Below, in pieces: positions 35,746-43,665 of a stretch of 55,520 nucleotides of DNA. Under the pieces are notes generated by a model. The model was not told where the DNA came from. It was given only the letters and a program-made list of their open reading frames with translations, and did no database searches. Position numbers and translations under genes: made by a program. This stretch comes from Candidatus Iainarchaeum sp. Its GTDB lineage: Archaea > Iainarchaeota > Iainarchaeia > Iainarchaeales > 1-14-0-10-31-34. The first letter of the stretch is position 1. The number at the start of each line of letters is the position of its first letter. Location: the NCBI GenBank assembly GCA_017609625.1, contig JAFCDN010000006.1:1-55520 (forward strand), in the 5' to 3' direction.

Positions 35746-36341
35746 TAACAGACCACCTGCAGAGATTTAATTAAATCTTCTAATTCTAAAAGATTTTCAT
35801 CTAAAGCTTCTTCTAATTCAAGAGAATCAACTCCAGCTTTCTTTGCTTCCTCTGGATAGGCTTGAGAAAAAGCTTTTAGTTTTGCATTGCAGTTTTCTGC
35901 AGATTCTTTCTGCAAAACAAGGTTTGTCTGCAGTTCTTCTGCTTTATCAATAGAAGAACATAAAACATCAAAATCATAGCCAGTTGAATCAAAATAGTCT
36001 ATTGACTCAAAATTCTCTTTCTGCAATAAAGCATTTGAAACCAAATCCAATTGAGTTTCTGTAAGGAGTTCAAGTTTTTCTTTGTCTTCTGAATCCTGCT
36101 GGGTTTTTAGAGAAGACTGAAAAGATTCTAAATCAGATTTTAATAAAACTAATTTGGATTCTTCTGCTGCATAAACTTTTAACGGAGAAGTTAAATCTAC
36201 AGGCTTTAAATCCTGTTTCTGCCAGAAAGAATCTATTTTTTCCAGACCAGAATCAAAAGTATATTGCTGGCCTGCAAAAAACACAAAGTAAAGTGCTATT
36301 GCAATAATGACTATTCCAACAACTACATAGGCTTTATTCAT
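35745..36341 (-). CDS. N-anchored helical extracellular protein, first gene of the operon
   Basis: 198 residues with GAGG before the ATG. An N-terminal membrane helix, then helical acidic sequence containing DSGLEKIDSFWQKQ, and a terminal Cys (LQVVC). Paralogous by layout to 33911-34522, so the operon holds two copies flanking the secreted 408-residue protein. It likely scaffolds the secreted components at the cell surface. No known family is recognised. Confidence 0.8.
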   Translation of the reverse strand: MNKAYVVVGIVIIAIALYFVFFAGQQYTFDSGLEKIDSFWQKQDLKPVDLTSPLKVYAAEESKLVLLKSDLESFQSSLKTQQDSEDKEKLELLTETQLDLVSNALLQKENFESIDYFDSTGYDFDVLCSSIDKAEELQTNLVLQKESAENCNAKLKAFSQAYPEEAKKAGVDSLELEEALDENLLELEDLIKSLQVVC

Positions 36342-36475
36342 TTAATCCTCTGAATATAATTTATGTATTAAAACAATATAAAGGTTTTTTCTATTTAAAG
36401 CTTTGCTTAAATTAAACAATAAAAGAAAGAAAGCATTATTAATAACTTAAACACATTATTTTTTCAGGGATTAAA

Positions 36476-37402
36476 ATGCCAAAAAGACCAAATGTTTTTA
36501 AAAGAGCCATCCATAAAATGAGGACCCCAAGAATTAAAAGACAATTAAGTCCAAAACAAATGGACGCAGCAAAAGCAAGAGGCAATGCAGTAAGCACAGG
36601 AGAAATAGGATACAAAAAAGGTGAAGGATTTTATCAGGTGCAAAACAAGAAAACATTGTTTTTAAGAACTCCAAAAAGCGTGGAAAAATTCTGGACCGCA
36701 GATGGAAAAAGAAGAGCTTATACATCAACCCAAGCAAAAAGAGAAACTATTCCAAACAGATTAGAATTAACCAGATCAAAAATAAAAAAAACAGTTTCAG
36801 CAAAATTCGGAAAACAAGGAGAAATGACACAAAAAACTCCAACAACAACTCTTGAAGTGCGCAAACCAACACTTTCTATGGCTGCTTTAGAAAAATCTAT
36901 TGCAACATCAGAAAAAATCAGACCAAATATTGCTAAGAGAGCAATCCATGCAATTAGAACTCCAAGAATTAAAAGACAATTAAGTGATAGACAAATGACA
37001 AGAGCATTTGAAAGAGGCACTAATGTTAGGCTAGGGCAGATAGGATTCAAAAAAGGAGTTGGATATTTCCAGGAAAAAAAAGGAAAAAGCTTGTTTACTA
37101 GAACTGGAAAAACAATTACCAGAAAATGGGGCACTACTGGATTAAGAAAATCACAAGAAAAGGTTTTAGACGAAAGGCGTACAATCCCAAGCAGACTTGG
37201 ATTAACTGATACTAGAAAAACAAAAACAGTTTCAGCAAAATTTGGAAAACAAGGAGAAATGACACAAAAAACTCCTAAAACAGTTTTGCGGACACGCCAG
37301 CTTAGAGTTGCTGCAAAACCTAAAGCTAAAAGAACCACTAAAAAGAAAACAACAAGAAAATCTACTGCTAAGAAAACTACCAAAAAGAAAAAGACCAGAT
37401 AA
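36476..37402 (+). CDS. Tandemly duplicated very basic protein with histone H1-like tail
   Basis: 308 residues. Two units of about 120 residues (about 5-125 and 155-275) share FKRAIHKMRTPRIKRQL / AKRAIHAIRTPRIKRQL at their starts and TVSAKFGKQGEMTQKTP at their ends. The end 30 residues are Lys/Arg/Thr runs typical of histone H1-like or other nucleic-acid-compacting tails. The DNA of the second motif is almost identical in both copies over about 53 bp (36788-36840 and about 37223-37275), indicating recent duplication or conversion. CAGGGA precedes the ATG. Nucleic-acid binding is inferred from charge only. Confidence 0.78.
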   Translation: MPKRPNVFKRAIHKMRTPRIKRQLSPKQMDAAKARGNAVSTGEIGYKKGEGFYQVQNKKTLFLRTPKSVEKFWTADGKRRAYTSTQAKRETIPNRLELTRSKIKKTVSAKFGKQGEMTQKTPTTTLEVRKPTLSMAALEKSIATSEKIRPNIAKRAIHAIRTPRIKRQLSDRQMTRAFERGTNVRLGQIGFKKGVGYFQEKKGKSLFTRTGKTITRKWGTTGLRKSQEKVLDERRTIPSRLGLTDTRKTKTVSAKFGKQGEMTQKTPKTVLRTRQLRVAAKPKAKRTTKKKTTRKSTAKKTTKKKKTR

Positions 37403-37419
37403 AAAATTAAAGTGAGTTT

Positions 37420-37923
37420 ATGCATGTAAGAGATGCAATCCAAGAGAGAAGGTCTATTCGGAAGTATAAAGAAAAAGAAATTGAAGCAGAAAAAATTGAA
37501 TTATTAAAAGAAGCTTTAATCTGGGCTCCGTCTGCTGCAAATTTGCAGGCAAGAAAGTTTTATTTTGTTTCAGGAAAAGCAAAAGAAAAATTGAATGAGG
37601 CGTTTCATCAGGACTGGGTGAAAAAAGTTCCTTTGGTTATAGTGTGCTGCGGGGATAAAAAAATAATTGAAGAACAGTTTGGCGAAGGAGCAGACTTAAG
37701 ATATAATCATCTGGATACAGCTGCAAGCATTGAAAACTTAATGATTCAGGCAGTGGAATTAGAATTAGGAACCTGCTGGATTGGAAAAATAAACAGAGAA
37801 AACGCAAGAGAAATTTTAGAGATTCCTGCATACTTAAATGTAATTTGCGGAGTAGCAATAGGCTATCCTGCAGAAAAAGGAGAAAAAAAAACAAGGAAAA
37901 GCATTTTTGAGGAAAGGAAATAA
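37420..37923 (+). CDS. Nitroreductase-family FMN oxidoreductase
   Basis: 167 residues, compact. VRDAIQERRSIRKYKEKEIE is the N-terminal FMN-binding signature with Arg-Arg-Ser-Ile-Arg, WAPSAANLQARKF the second, and LGTCWIGKIN with GVAIGYPAEK the C-terminal half. Such enzymes reduce quinones, flavins or nitro compounds using NAD(P)H as dimers; short archaeal members are common and mostly uncharacterised. It starts 17 nt after the basic duplicated protein, so it may be cotranscribed. Confidence 0.9.
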   Translation: MHVRDAIQERRSIRKYKEKEIEAEKIELLKEALIWAPSAANLQARKFYFVSGKAKEKLNEAFHQDWVKKVPLVIVCCGDKKIIEEQFGEGADLRYNHLDTAASIENLMIQAVELELGTCWIGKINRENAREILEIPAYLNVICGVAIGYPAEKGEKKTRKSIFEERK

Positions 37924-37924
37924 A

Positions 37925-38056
37925 ATGGTCAGCCCATGGGGATTGCTTTTTTTTGGAATGAAGAGAAAAGGAGGAAATCTAAAAAGAAGAGCAAAAAATG
38001 GTTTTCTTGGAATGAAAAGAAGATTTCCAAGACCAAGATTTAGAAGGCCTTTTTAA
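37925..38056 (+). CDS. 43-residue Arg/Lys/Gly-rich microprotein
   Basis: Starts 1 nt after the nitroreductase stop and ends 1 nt before the convergent ileS stop. Two near-repeats, FFGMKRKGGNLKRRAKNG and FLGMKRRFPRPRFRRPF, give a net charge of about +15. The tight fit between two stops and the internal repeat argue for a real gene; the short length argues for caution. Probable nucleic-acid binding. Confidence 0.5.
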   Translation: MVSPWGLLFFGMKRKGGNLKRRAKNGFLGMKRRFPRPRFRRPF

Positions 38057-38057
38057 A

Positions 38058-40895
38058 TCATTTAAACTCAAAGTAGAATTCTCTTTCTAATAATTTCTTT
38101 TTTTCGCCAGTTCCAGAAACTATTTTTGTGTTAGTAGATTTTTCAATTTCTTTTTTAAACTTTTCAAAAAATTTTTTGTCTGAACAGTCAAACTTCATTT
38201 TTACAATATCATTTGGATTGAATTTTTTCTTTTTTCTTTCAGACTGAATCAAACGAGTTAGTTCTGAAAGCTCCCATTGTTCTTTTAGTTTTTCATCGGC
38301 TTCAATTTTCAAATAAACTTTAACTTCTTTTAATTCAGCAGGAGAATACTTTCCGGCAGGCTTTGATTTTGAAACTAAGACTTTTTCTACGTTAACCATT
38401 GAAGCCAAAATTTCTTTTGTGTTTTTAAAAGAAAATTTTTCTGACTCTAAAACAACTTCTTTTAGTTTCCAGCGCAAACGCAGTTTTTCTTTTTCTCTTA
38501 AAGAAAGCACAATCTGAGTGATTTCTTTTATTAGAGAAAACTCTTTTTCCAGTTCTTTGTTTATTAGTTTTTTGTTTGGTTCAGGCAATTGCAATAAGTG
38601 GATTGAAGAAGGCATTTTTGTTTTCTTATAATCTTGATATATGTATTCAGTTAAATGAGGCAGAACCGGAGACATTAGCTTGAGCAGATTTGAAAAGATA
38701 TAGTTCATTGTATTGCTTGCAGCTTTGTCTTTTCTGCTTCTGATTAATTTGATGTAAGTTCTGCTGAACTCTTCCAACACAAAATAAGTAATAGAAGAAA
38801 CAACTTTTGAATATAAATAAGAATCAAAAGCTGAAGTTGATTCTTTAACTAAAGAATTAAATTTAGAGAGAATCCATTTATCCTCTATTTTTAAATCCTT
38901 TAAATCTTTTTCTTCTACTAAAGGATTTTTTTCTAAATAGAGGTTTAAGTAGTTGTAAGAGTTGAAGAACACACTGAAAAACTTGTTTATGTCTTTAAAT
39001 GCATTCCAGTCAAAAACAATGTCTTCTCCTTTAGATAAAGAACAAAAATAATAGCGTAAATAATCCCTATTGTATTTTTCTATTACTTCTTGAGGCTGGA
39101 TTGCATTTCCTTTTGATTTAGACATTTTTTTCTTTCCTAAATCCAAAACCATTCCATGAACCATAATATTTTTGTAGGGAGTTTTATCAAAAGCAATAGT
39201 TGAAGTAATCAACTGAGAGTTCCACCAGCCACGAACTTGTTCTGTTGCTTCAATGTTTAAATCTGCAGGCCAGAATTTTTCAAACAGTTCTTTTTTGTGG
39301 GGATAATTTAATGCAGCCCAGGAACTTACACCTGCATCAAACCATACATCTAATACTTCTTCTACTCTGGAGAATTCTCCTCCGCAGTCACAGGAAAATT
39401 TTATTTTATCTATTTCTGGTTTATGCAAATCAATTTTTTCAGGAACTTTAGCTGATTTTTTTAGTTCTGCAATAGAACCAAAAACTTTTTGCTTTTTGCA
39501 TTTACTGCAAAGCCAGATTGGCAGTGGAGTTCCCCAATACCTTGCACGAGAGATCGGCCAGTCGCTTAAAGATGTAATCCAGTTTTTCATTCTTGCATCC
39601 ATCCAGGATGGAATCCAGTTGTTTTTTTCATTTAATTTCATCATTTGTTTTCTGATTGAAGAGACTCTGAAAAACCATTGTGGAACAGAAATCATAAGCA
39701 AAGGAGTTTTGCATCTCCAGCAAACTGGATAATCATGTGTATAAGGGTGCTTGTAGATTAATGCTTTTGATGTTTCTAAATCTGAAACAATTTCTTCATC
39801 CACTATTCGAGCTTTTTTTCCTGCATATTTTCCTGCTTCTTTTTTCATGTCTCCGTTTAATTCAACCGGAGAAATAATTGGAAGATTGTTTTCTTTTCCT
39901 GCTTCAAAATCTTCTTTTCCATGGCCTGGAGCAGTATGCACTAATCCTGTTCCTTCATCTAAATTAACATAGCGGGAGCTTAACACAACTCTATATCCTT
40001 TGCTCATGTCTGGAAGTTTTAAATGTTTAAATAAAGGATTTTCATATTGCCAGCCGTTAAGTTCTTTTCCTTTCCAGACTTTTTTTTCTGTAAAGCCTGC
40101 TTCAATTGATTCCATCAATCCATGCACTAAATCTTTTGCTATAATCCAGCGGTCTCCGTTGCTTAACTCTATCTCTGAATATTCAAATTCAGGGTGAACC
40201 ATTACTCCAGTGTTTGCAGGCAGAGTCCAGGGAGTTGTAGTCCAGATTATCAAAAAAGTGTTTTTCTTTTCTTTTAATGGAAATTTTACATAAACTGAAT
40301 TGTCTGTCTGCTTAATGTATTCTATTTCATTAAATGAAACTGCAGTTTCACATCTGGGGCAGACATGCACAGAATAATCTCCTAAGTAAAGGAGATTTTT
40401 TTCTTCTGCTTTTTTAAAAGTCCACCAGATTGATTCAATATATTCATTTTTTAGTGTAATATAGGAATCATTCCAGTTCATCCACACGCCTAAATTGTCA
40501 AACTCTTGGTTTTGTTTGTCAATGAATTCTGTTGCATATTTTCTGCATTTTTTTATGAACTTTTCTACTCCGAATTTTTGAATATCCTGCTTGTTTTTTG
40601 TTTTAATTTCTTTTTCTACCTGAAATTCAATCGGAGTTCCATGAGTGTCATATCCCGGCCTGTCAAAAACATTAAATCCTTTCATTCTTTTGTATCTGAT
40701 TGCCACATCTTTCAGAATCTTATTAAGGGCTGTTCCCATGTGGATGTGGCCTGTTGCATAAGGAGGGCCGTCCATAAAGTAAAAATACTTTTTTTGTTTT
40801 TCACTTTCTTTTCTGGCTTTTTCTGGAATTTTTTCTTTAACCCAGTATTCTCTGATTTTTTCTTCTTTTTCTAAAGAAAAACTTTCCAAAACCAT
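38058..40895 (-). CDS. ileS: Isoleucyl-tRNA synthetase
   Basis: 945 residues, class I. It charges tRNA-Ile. GPPYATGHIHMGTALNKILKD carries the HIGH-type motif (HMGT), WTTTPWTLPANTG and THDYP with surrounding residues belong to the editing (CP1) domain, KKMSKSKGNAI is the KMSKS loop, and two CxxC-type pairs (SKCKKQK region) bind zinc in the insertion. The C-terminal region fits the archaeal/eukaryotic type. It lies directly downstream of a tRNA with anticodon UAU on the same strand, so enzyme and substrate may share control. Confidence 0.96.
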   Translation of the reverse strand: MVLESFSLEKEEKIREYWVKEKIPEKARKESEKQKKYFYFMDGPPYATGHIHMGTALNKILKDVAIRYKRMKGFNVFDRPGYDTHGTPIEFQVEKEIKTKNKQDIQKFGVEKFIKKCRKYATEFIDKQNQEFDNLGVWMNWNDSYITLKNEYIESIWWTFKKAEEKNLLYLGDYSVHVCPRCETAVSFNEIEYIKQTDNSVYVKFPLKEKKNTFLIIWTTTPWTLPANTGVMVHPEFEYSEIELSNGDRWIIAKDLVHGLMESIEAGFTEKKVWKGKELNGWQYENPLFKHLKLPDMSKGYRVVLSSRYVNLDEGTGLVHTAPGHGKEDFEAGKENNLPIISPVELNGDMKKEAGKYAGKKARIVDEEIVSDLETSKALIYKHPYTHDYPVCWRCKTPLLMISVPQWFFRVSSIRKQMMKLNEKNNWIPSWMDARMKNWITSLSDWPISRARYWGTPLPIWLCSKCKKQKVFGSIAELKKSAKVPEKIDLHKPEIDKIKFSCDCGGEFSRVEEVLDVWFDAGVSSWAALNYPHKKELFEKFWPADLNIEATEQVRGWWNSQLITSTIAFDKTPYKNIMVHGMVLDLGKKKMSKSKGNAIQPQEVIEKYNRDYLRYYFCSLSKGEDIVFDWNAFKDINKFFSVFFNSYNYLNLYLEKNPLVEEKDLKDLKIEDKWILSKFNSLVKESTSAFDSYLYSKVVSSITYFVLEEFSRTYIKLIRSRKDKAASNTMNYIFSNLLKLMSPVLPHLTEYIYQDYKKTKMPSSIHLLQLPEPNKKLINKELEKEFSLIKEITQIVLSLREKEKLRLRWKLKEVVLESEKFSFKNTKEILASMVNVEKVLVSKSKPAGKYSPAELKEVKVYLKIEADEKLKEQWELSELTRLIQSERKKKKFNPNDIVKMKFDCSDKKFFEKFKKEIEKSTNTKIVSGTGEKKKLLEREFYFEFK

Positions 40896-40913
40896 TCAAC
40901 CACATTTTTTACA

Positions 40914-40971
40914 CAAACTTTTCGAAGAAAAGTTTGCCTTTTTGATAAAACTTTTTGCGAAAAAGTTTTAT
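40914..40971 (-). repeat. Two perfect hairpins between tRNA-Ile and ileS
   Basis: 40945-40971 has 12-bp arms ATAAAACTTTTT/AAAAAGTTTTAT with a GCG loop and includes the discriminator position A73 of the tRNA. 40914-40936 has 9-bp arms CAAACTTTT/AAAAGTTTG. In the minus sense they are joined by ATCAAAAAGG, matching the trailer of the dispersed family. The first could fold in the tRNA 3' trailer. Confidence 0.8.
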
Positions 40972-41045
40972 GGGCACGGGAGGATTTGAACCCCCGACAC
41001 TTGGTGTATAAGACCAATGCTCTAACCAGGCTGAGCTACGTGCCC
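40972..41045 (-). tRNA. tRNA-Ile, anticodon UAU
   Basis: 74 nt, cloverleaf complete by eye. Acceptor GGGCACG pairs with CGTGCCC, D arm GCTC/GAGC, anticodon stem TTGGT/ACCAA around loop CTTATAC (C32, U33, anticodon UAU, A37), T arm GGGGG/CCTCC with loop TTCAAAT. Discriminator A73 fits isoleucine; CCA is not encoded. No intron. UAU would read AUA directly, whereas most archaea use a CAU tRNA with agmatidine for this codon. It lies upstream of ileS on the same strand. Confidence 0.9.
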
Positions 41046-41077
41046 AAAAATCATTGAATACAAGATATAATCCACGA

Positions 41078-41089
41078 ATATTTAAATAG
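41078..41089 (-). promoter_or_regulatory. TATA box of the tRNA gene
   Basis: CTATTTAAATAT on the minus strand, its centre about 38 nt upstream of the mature 5' end, as expected for a tRNA precursor with a short leader. Confidence 0.55.
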
Positions 41090-41204
41090 TTAATCAAATC
41101 AAAAAAAGAAGCTGGTCTGGCGTATTTGTTCATCCCTTCTCATAAGCAACAATAAGAAAAGAGGAGAAAATTGTTTTTAAAGTTAATGCAAAAACAAAAG
41201 TTGG

Positions 41205-41675
41205 TTAGGGCCTTATTGATTTCACTGTTCTTTTTTTTGCGTGTGGAAACAAACCATGCTTTTGTTTTGCAGCTCTTACTTTTCTCCATCTTTCTCTTGC
41301 CTTTTCGAAATCAAATCTAGAAATCCCTTTTCTAATTTTTCTAACTTCTATTCTTCCTTCAGCTTTCACGGCTTTGGCTCTCCTCTTATCTCTTGCTTTT
41401 ACAGCTTCTTTTACAGCTCTAGCATACCCCACTAAATCATTGTGTTCTTTTCCAAATCCTTTTGCTGCAGAGTATTCAGGCTTTGCCAGCTCTTTCCTAA
41501 GTTCTGGCACTAATTTTTGTGCTTTATCTAATATTCCATTTAATTCTTCTGCACGTTTAGGAAGATCTTTAGCTGATGGATCTCTTTTAAAGTCTTTGTT
41601 ATATTTTTCAAGAGCATCTGGATAATCTACAAAAATCAGGTTACGCAATATATAAAGAGGCGGGCCTTCAACCAT
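41205..41675 (-). CDS. Helical basic hypothetical protein
   Basis: 156 residues from ATG 41675; a TTG three codons upstream is less likely. A short hydrophobic stretch (PPLYILRNLIFV) opens it, then long Lys/Arg/Ala-rich helices (DLVGYARAVKEAVKARDKRR, FDFEKARERWRKVRAAKQ). No recognised family. A TATTAAAAG box about 30-35 nt upstream on the minus strand suggests a leaderless mRNA. Possibly nucleic-acid or ribosome associated; unproven. Confidence 0.65.
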   Translation of the reverse strand: MVEGPPLYILRNLIFVDYPDALEKYNKDFKRDPSAKDLPKRAEELNGILDKAQKLVPELRKELAKPEYSAAKGFGKEHNDLVGYARAVKEAVKARDKRRAKAVKAEGRIEVRKIRKGISRFDFEKARERWRKVRAAKQKHGLFPHAKKRTVKSIRP

Positions 41676-41722
41676 GTTAATCAATTTATTATTGTCTTTC
41701 TTTTAATAAAAGCTTTTCTGTT

Positions 41723-42349
41723 TTAAATTTGTTCTTTGTGTTCAATATAGTGCATTACCAAATCTGCGCCGGTTTTTAATAACAGAAAGAGAACAAGAAC
41801 TGGCAATGAACCTCCAAGTGCATAAAAAGGCAGCCCAAACATTATTATCAAATGCATTGGAAAGATTCTTGCATAAGGAAAAAACATTACTGTTCCAATA
41901 TTGGATTTTTTCTTTTGCTTGTTTTTGAAATACATAAAAGAAAATAAGTGGTTTAAGAAAAAAATTATTGCCATAAGAAAAATATATCCAAAATCAACAG
42001 GAGAAACGCTTTGAGAGACAAAAGTAAAGACTCCTAAAAAAGCTGCGTAAACTAAATGAAAAATACCATAGTGTATTGCAAAAAAGATTGCAATGACAAA
42101 TTTTATGCCTGTTGTTACAGAAGGCTGTCCTTGTACTCCGCTGATTTTCATTCCTTTGGTTGAAAAATCTTTTAAAGAAAGGATTCTTAAAAAATTAAAA
42201 AAACCTATTATAACGCTTTGGCACCAGTAGCCCCATAAAATAATCATTAAACTCCAGCTGAACACAACTGCAAGAATTATTGTAATCACATTAGAGAGAA
42301 TTAAAACTTTAGCTGAAGAGTCTTTTTGCACTGAAGAAAGTAAATCCAT
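41723..42349 (-). CDS. DUF6498-like integral membrane protein
   Basis: 208 residues with about six membrane helices. The pattern ILWGYWCQSVIIGFFNFLRI, a conserved HYGIFHLVYA helix, FPYARIFPMHLIIMFG and KTGADLVMHYIEH near the end match my memory of DUF6498-containing proteins, which are of unknown function in bacteria and archaea. The conserved His residues near membrane faces suggest metal or substrate binding. Single gene between a helical protein and a divergent aminotransferase. Confidence 0.75.
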   Translation of the reverse strand: MDLLSSVQKDSSAKVLILSNVITIILAVVFSWSLMIILWGYWCQSVIIGFFNFLRILSLKDFSTKGMKISGVQGQPSVTTGIKFVIAIFFAIHYGIFHLVYAAFLGVFTFVSQSVSPVDFGYIFLMAIIFFLNHLFSFMYFKNKQKKKSNIGTVMFFPYARIFPMHLIIMFGLPFYALGGSLPVLVLFLLLKTGADLVMHYIEHKEQI

Positions 42350-42370
42350 AGTAACAAAAAGAATAAGATA

Positions 42371-42380
42371 TTATTAAAAC
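42371..42380 (+). promoter_or_regulatory. TATA-like box, leaderless architecture
   Basis: TTATTAAAAC starts 32 nt before ATG 42403. Between them lies an imperfect AAAACCTTT/AAAGTTTT palindrome (about 42376-42400) that may form an operator or a late repeat insertion. Confidence 0.45.
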
Positions 42381-42402
42381 CTTTTTTTAGGAAAGTTTTT
42401 GC

Positions 42403-43599
42403 ATGGAAAAACCTGCAATTGAAGGCGGAAAAACTTTAAGAAAAAATTTTCTTGTTTTTGGAAAACCAGAGATTTTAGAAGAAGACATAAACGAAGTTGT
42501 GGATTCTCTTAGAAAAGGCTGGATTAGTTCAGGAGAAAAAGTAGAAAAATTTGAAGAAATGTTCAGAGAATATAATTGCTGTAAAAATGCAATTGCAGTT
42601 AATTCCTGCACTGCAGGATTGTTTCTTTCTTTGAGTCTGCTTGGAGTGAATAAAGGAGATGAAGTGATTACTACTCCAATGACTTTTGCGCCGACAGCAA
42701 ATGTAATTGAACACTTAAAAGCAAAGCCTGTTTTTGTTGACGTGGAAAAAGAAACCGGATTAATTGATGCAGAAAAAATTGAAGAAAAAATTTCAGAGAA
42801 AACAAAATGCATTCTGCCGGTTCATTTATATGGAAGGCCTTGTGAGATGGACAGAATAATGGAAATCTCAAAAGAAAAAAAGCTCGCAGTTTTAGAAGAT
42901 TGTGCTCATGCAATTGAAACAGAATATAAAGGAAAAAAAGTCGGCTGTATCGGAGATTTTGGGGCATTTTCTTTTTATGCAACAAAAAATGTTACTACAG
43001 GAGAAGGAGGAATGATTACAACAAACAATAATGAGCTTGCAGAAAAAACAAAGCTTTTAAGAATGCATGGGCTGGATTCAAGCTGCTGGAAAAAGTTTTC
43101 TTCAGAAGAATTCAAACCAACAGATGTTTTATATGCAGGATATAAATTCAATTTAACTGACCTGCATGCTTCACTTGGAATTCATCAGCTTGGAAGAATT
43201 GAAAAAAATCTAAAAGAAAGGAAAAAGCAGGCAAAAATTTATTTAGAAGAGTTTGAAAAAATAGATGAACTGATTTTAATGAATTATTCAGAGAAAAACA
43301 TCCGGCATGCATTTCATTTGTTTGCTGTTTTGCTTGATTTAGAGAAATTGAATGTTGACAGGAATAAATTTGTGCAGGCAATGAAAAAAGAAAACATCGG
43401 GACCGGAGTCCATTTCACTTCACTGCATTTAACTCAATACTATAAAGAAAAATATGGGTTCAAAAAAGAAGATTATCCTAATTCTGCTTTTATTTCTGAC
43501 AGGACTTTTTCTCTTCCAATCGGTCCTGGACTAAGTGAAGAGGATATAATAGACTGCGTAAATGCAGTGAAAAAAATAATCGGGTTTTATAGAAAGTGA
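42403..43599 (+). CDS. DegT/DnrJ/EryC1/StrS-family sugar aminotransferase
   Basis: 398 residues. A PLP-dependent transaminase for nucleotide-linked keto-sugars, used in glycan or surface polysaccharide synthesis. WISSGEKVEKFEEMF is the N-terminal signature, AVNSCTAGLFLSLSLLG the PLP phosphate-binding loop, EDCAHAIETEYKGKKVG the conserved Asp region, and FSFYATKNVTTGEGGM carries the PLP lysine (TKN). YAGYKFNLTDLHASLG is the standard downstream motif. It could supply amino sugars for the many predicted glycosylated surface proteins here. Monocistronic. Confidence 0.93.
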   Translation: MEKPAIEGGKTLRKNFLVFGKPEILEEDINEVVDSLRKGWISSGEKVEKFEEMFREYNCCKNAIAVNSCTAGLFLSLSLLGVNKGDEVITTPMTFAPTANVIEHLKAKPVFVDVEKETGLIDAEKIEEKISEKTKCILPVHLYGRPCEMDRIMEISKEKKLAVLEDCAHAIETEYKGKKVGCIGDFGAFSFYATKNVTTGEGGMITTNNNELAEKTKLLRMHGLDSSCWKKFSSEEFKPTDVLYAGYKFNLTDLHASLGIHQLGRIEKNLKERKKQAKIYLEEFEKIDELILMNYSEKNIRHAFHLFAVLLDLEKLNVDRNKFVQAMKKENIGTGVHFTSLHLTQYYKEKYGFKKEDYPNSAFISDRTFSLPIGPGLSEEDIIDCVNAVKKIIGFYRK

Positions 43600-43601
43600 A
43601 C

Positions 43602-43640
43602 TTTGAGAAGTTTAAAATAAAAAAAAATAGAAATAGAAAA
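43602..43640 (+). terminator. Possible terminator hairpin after aminotransferase
   Basis: AACTT-TGAG-AAGTT lies directly after the stop codon and is followed by an A-rich stretch on the plus strand. In archaea T-runs, rather than hairpins, terminate, so this is weak. Confidence 0.25.
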
Positions 43641-43665
43641 AAAGGAATAAAGTAGAAGAATTTTA

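Noticed and set aside
40909-41133. Minus-strand 74-codon frame over the tRNA
   Set aside because: It translates the tRNA and its repeat hairpins; the cloverleaf is complete and explains the sequence.
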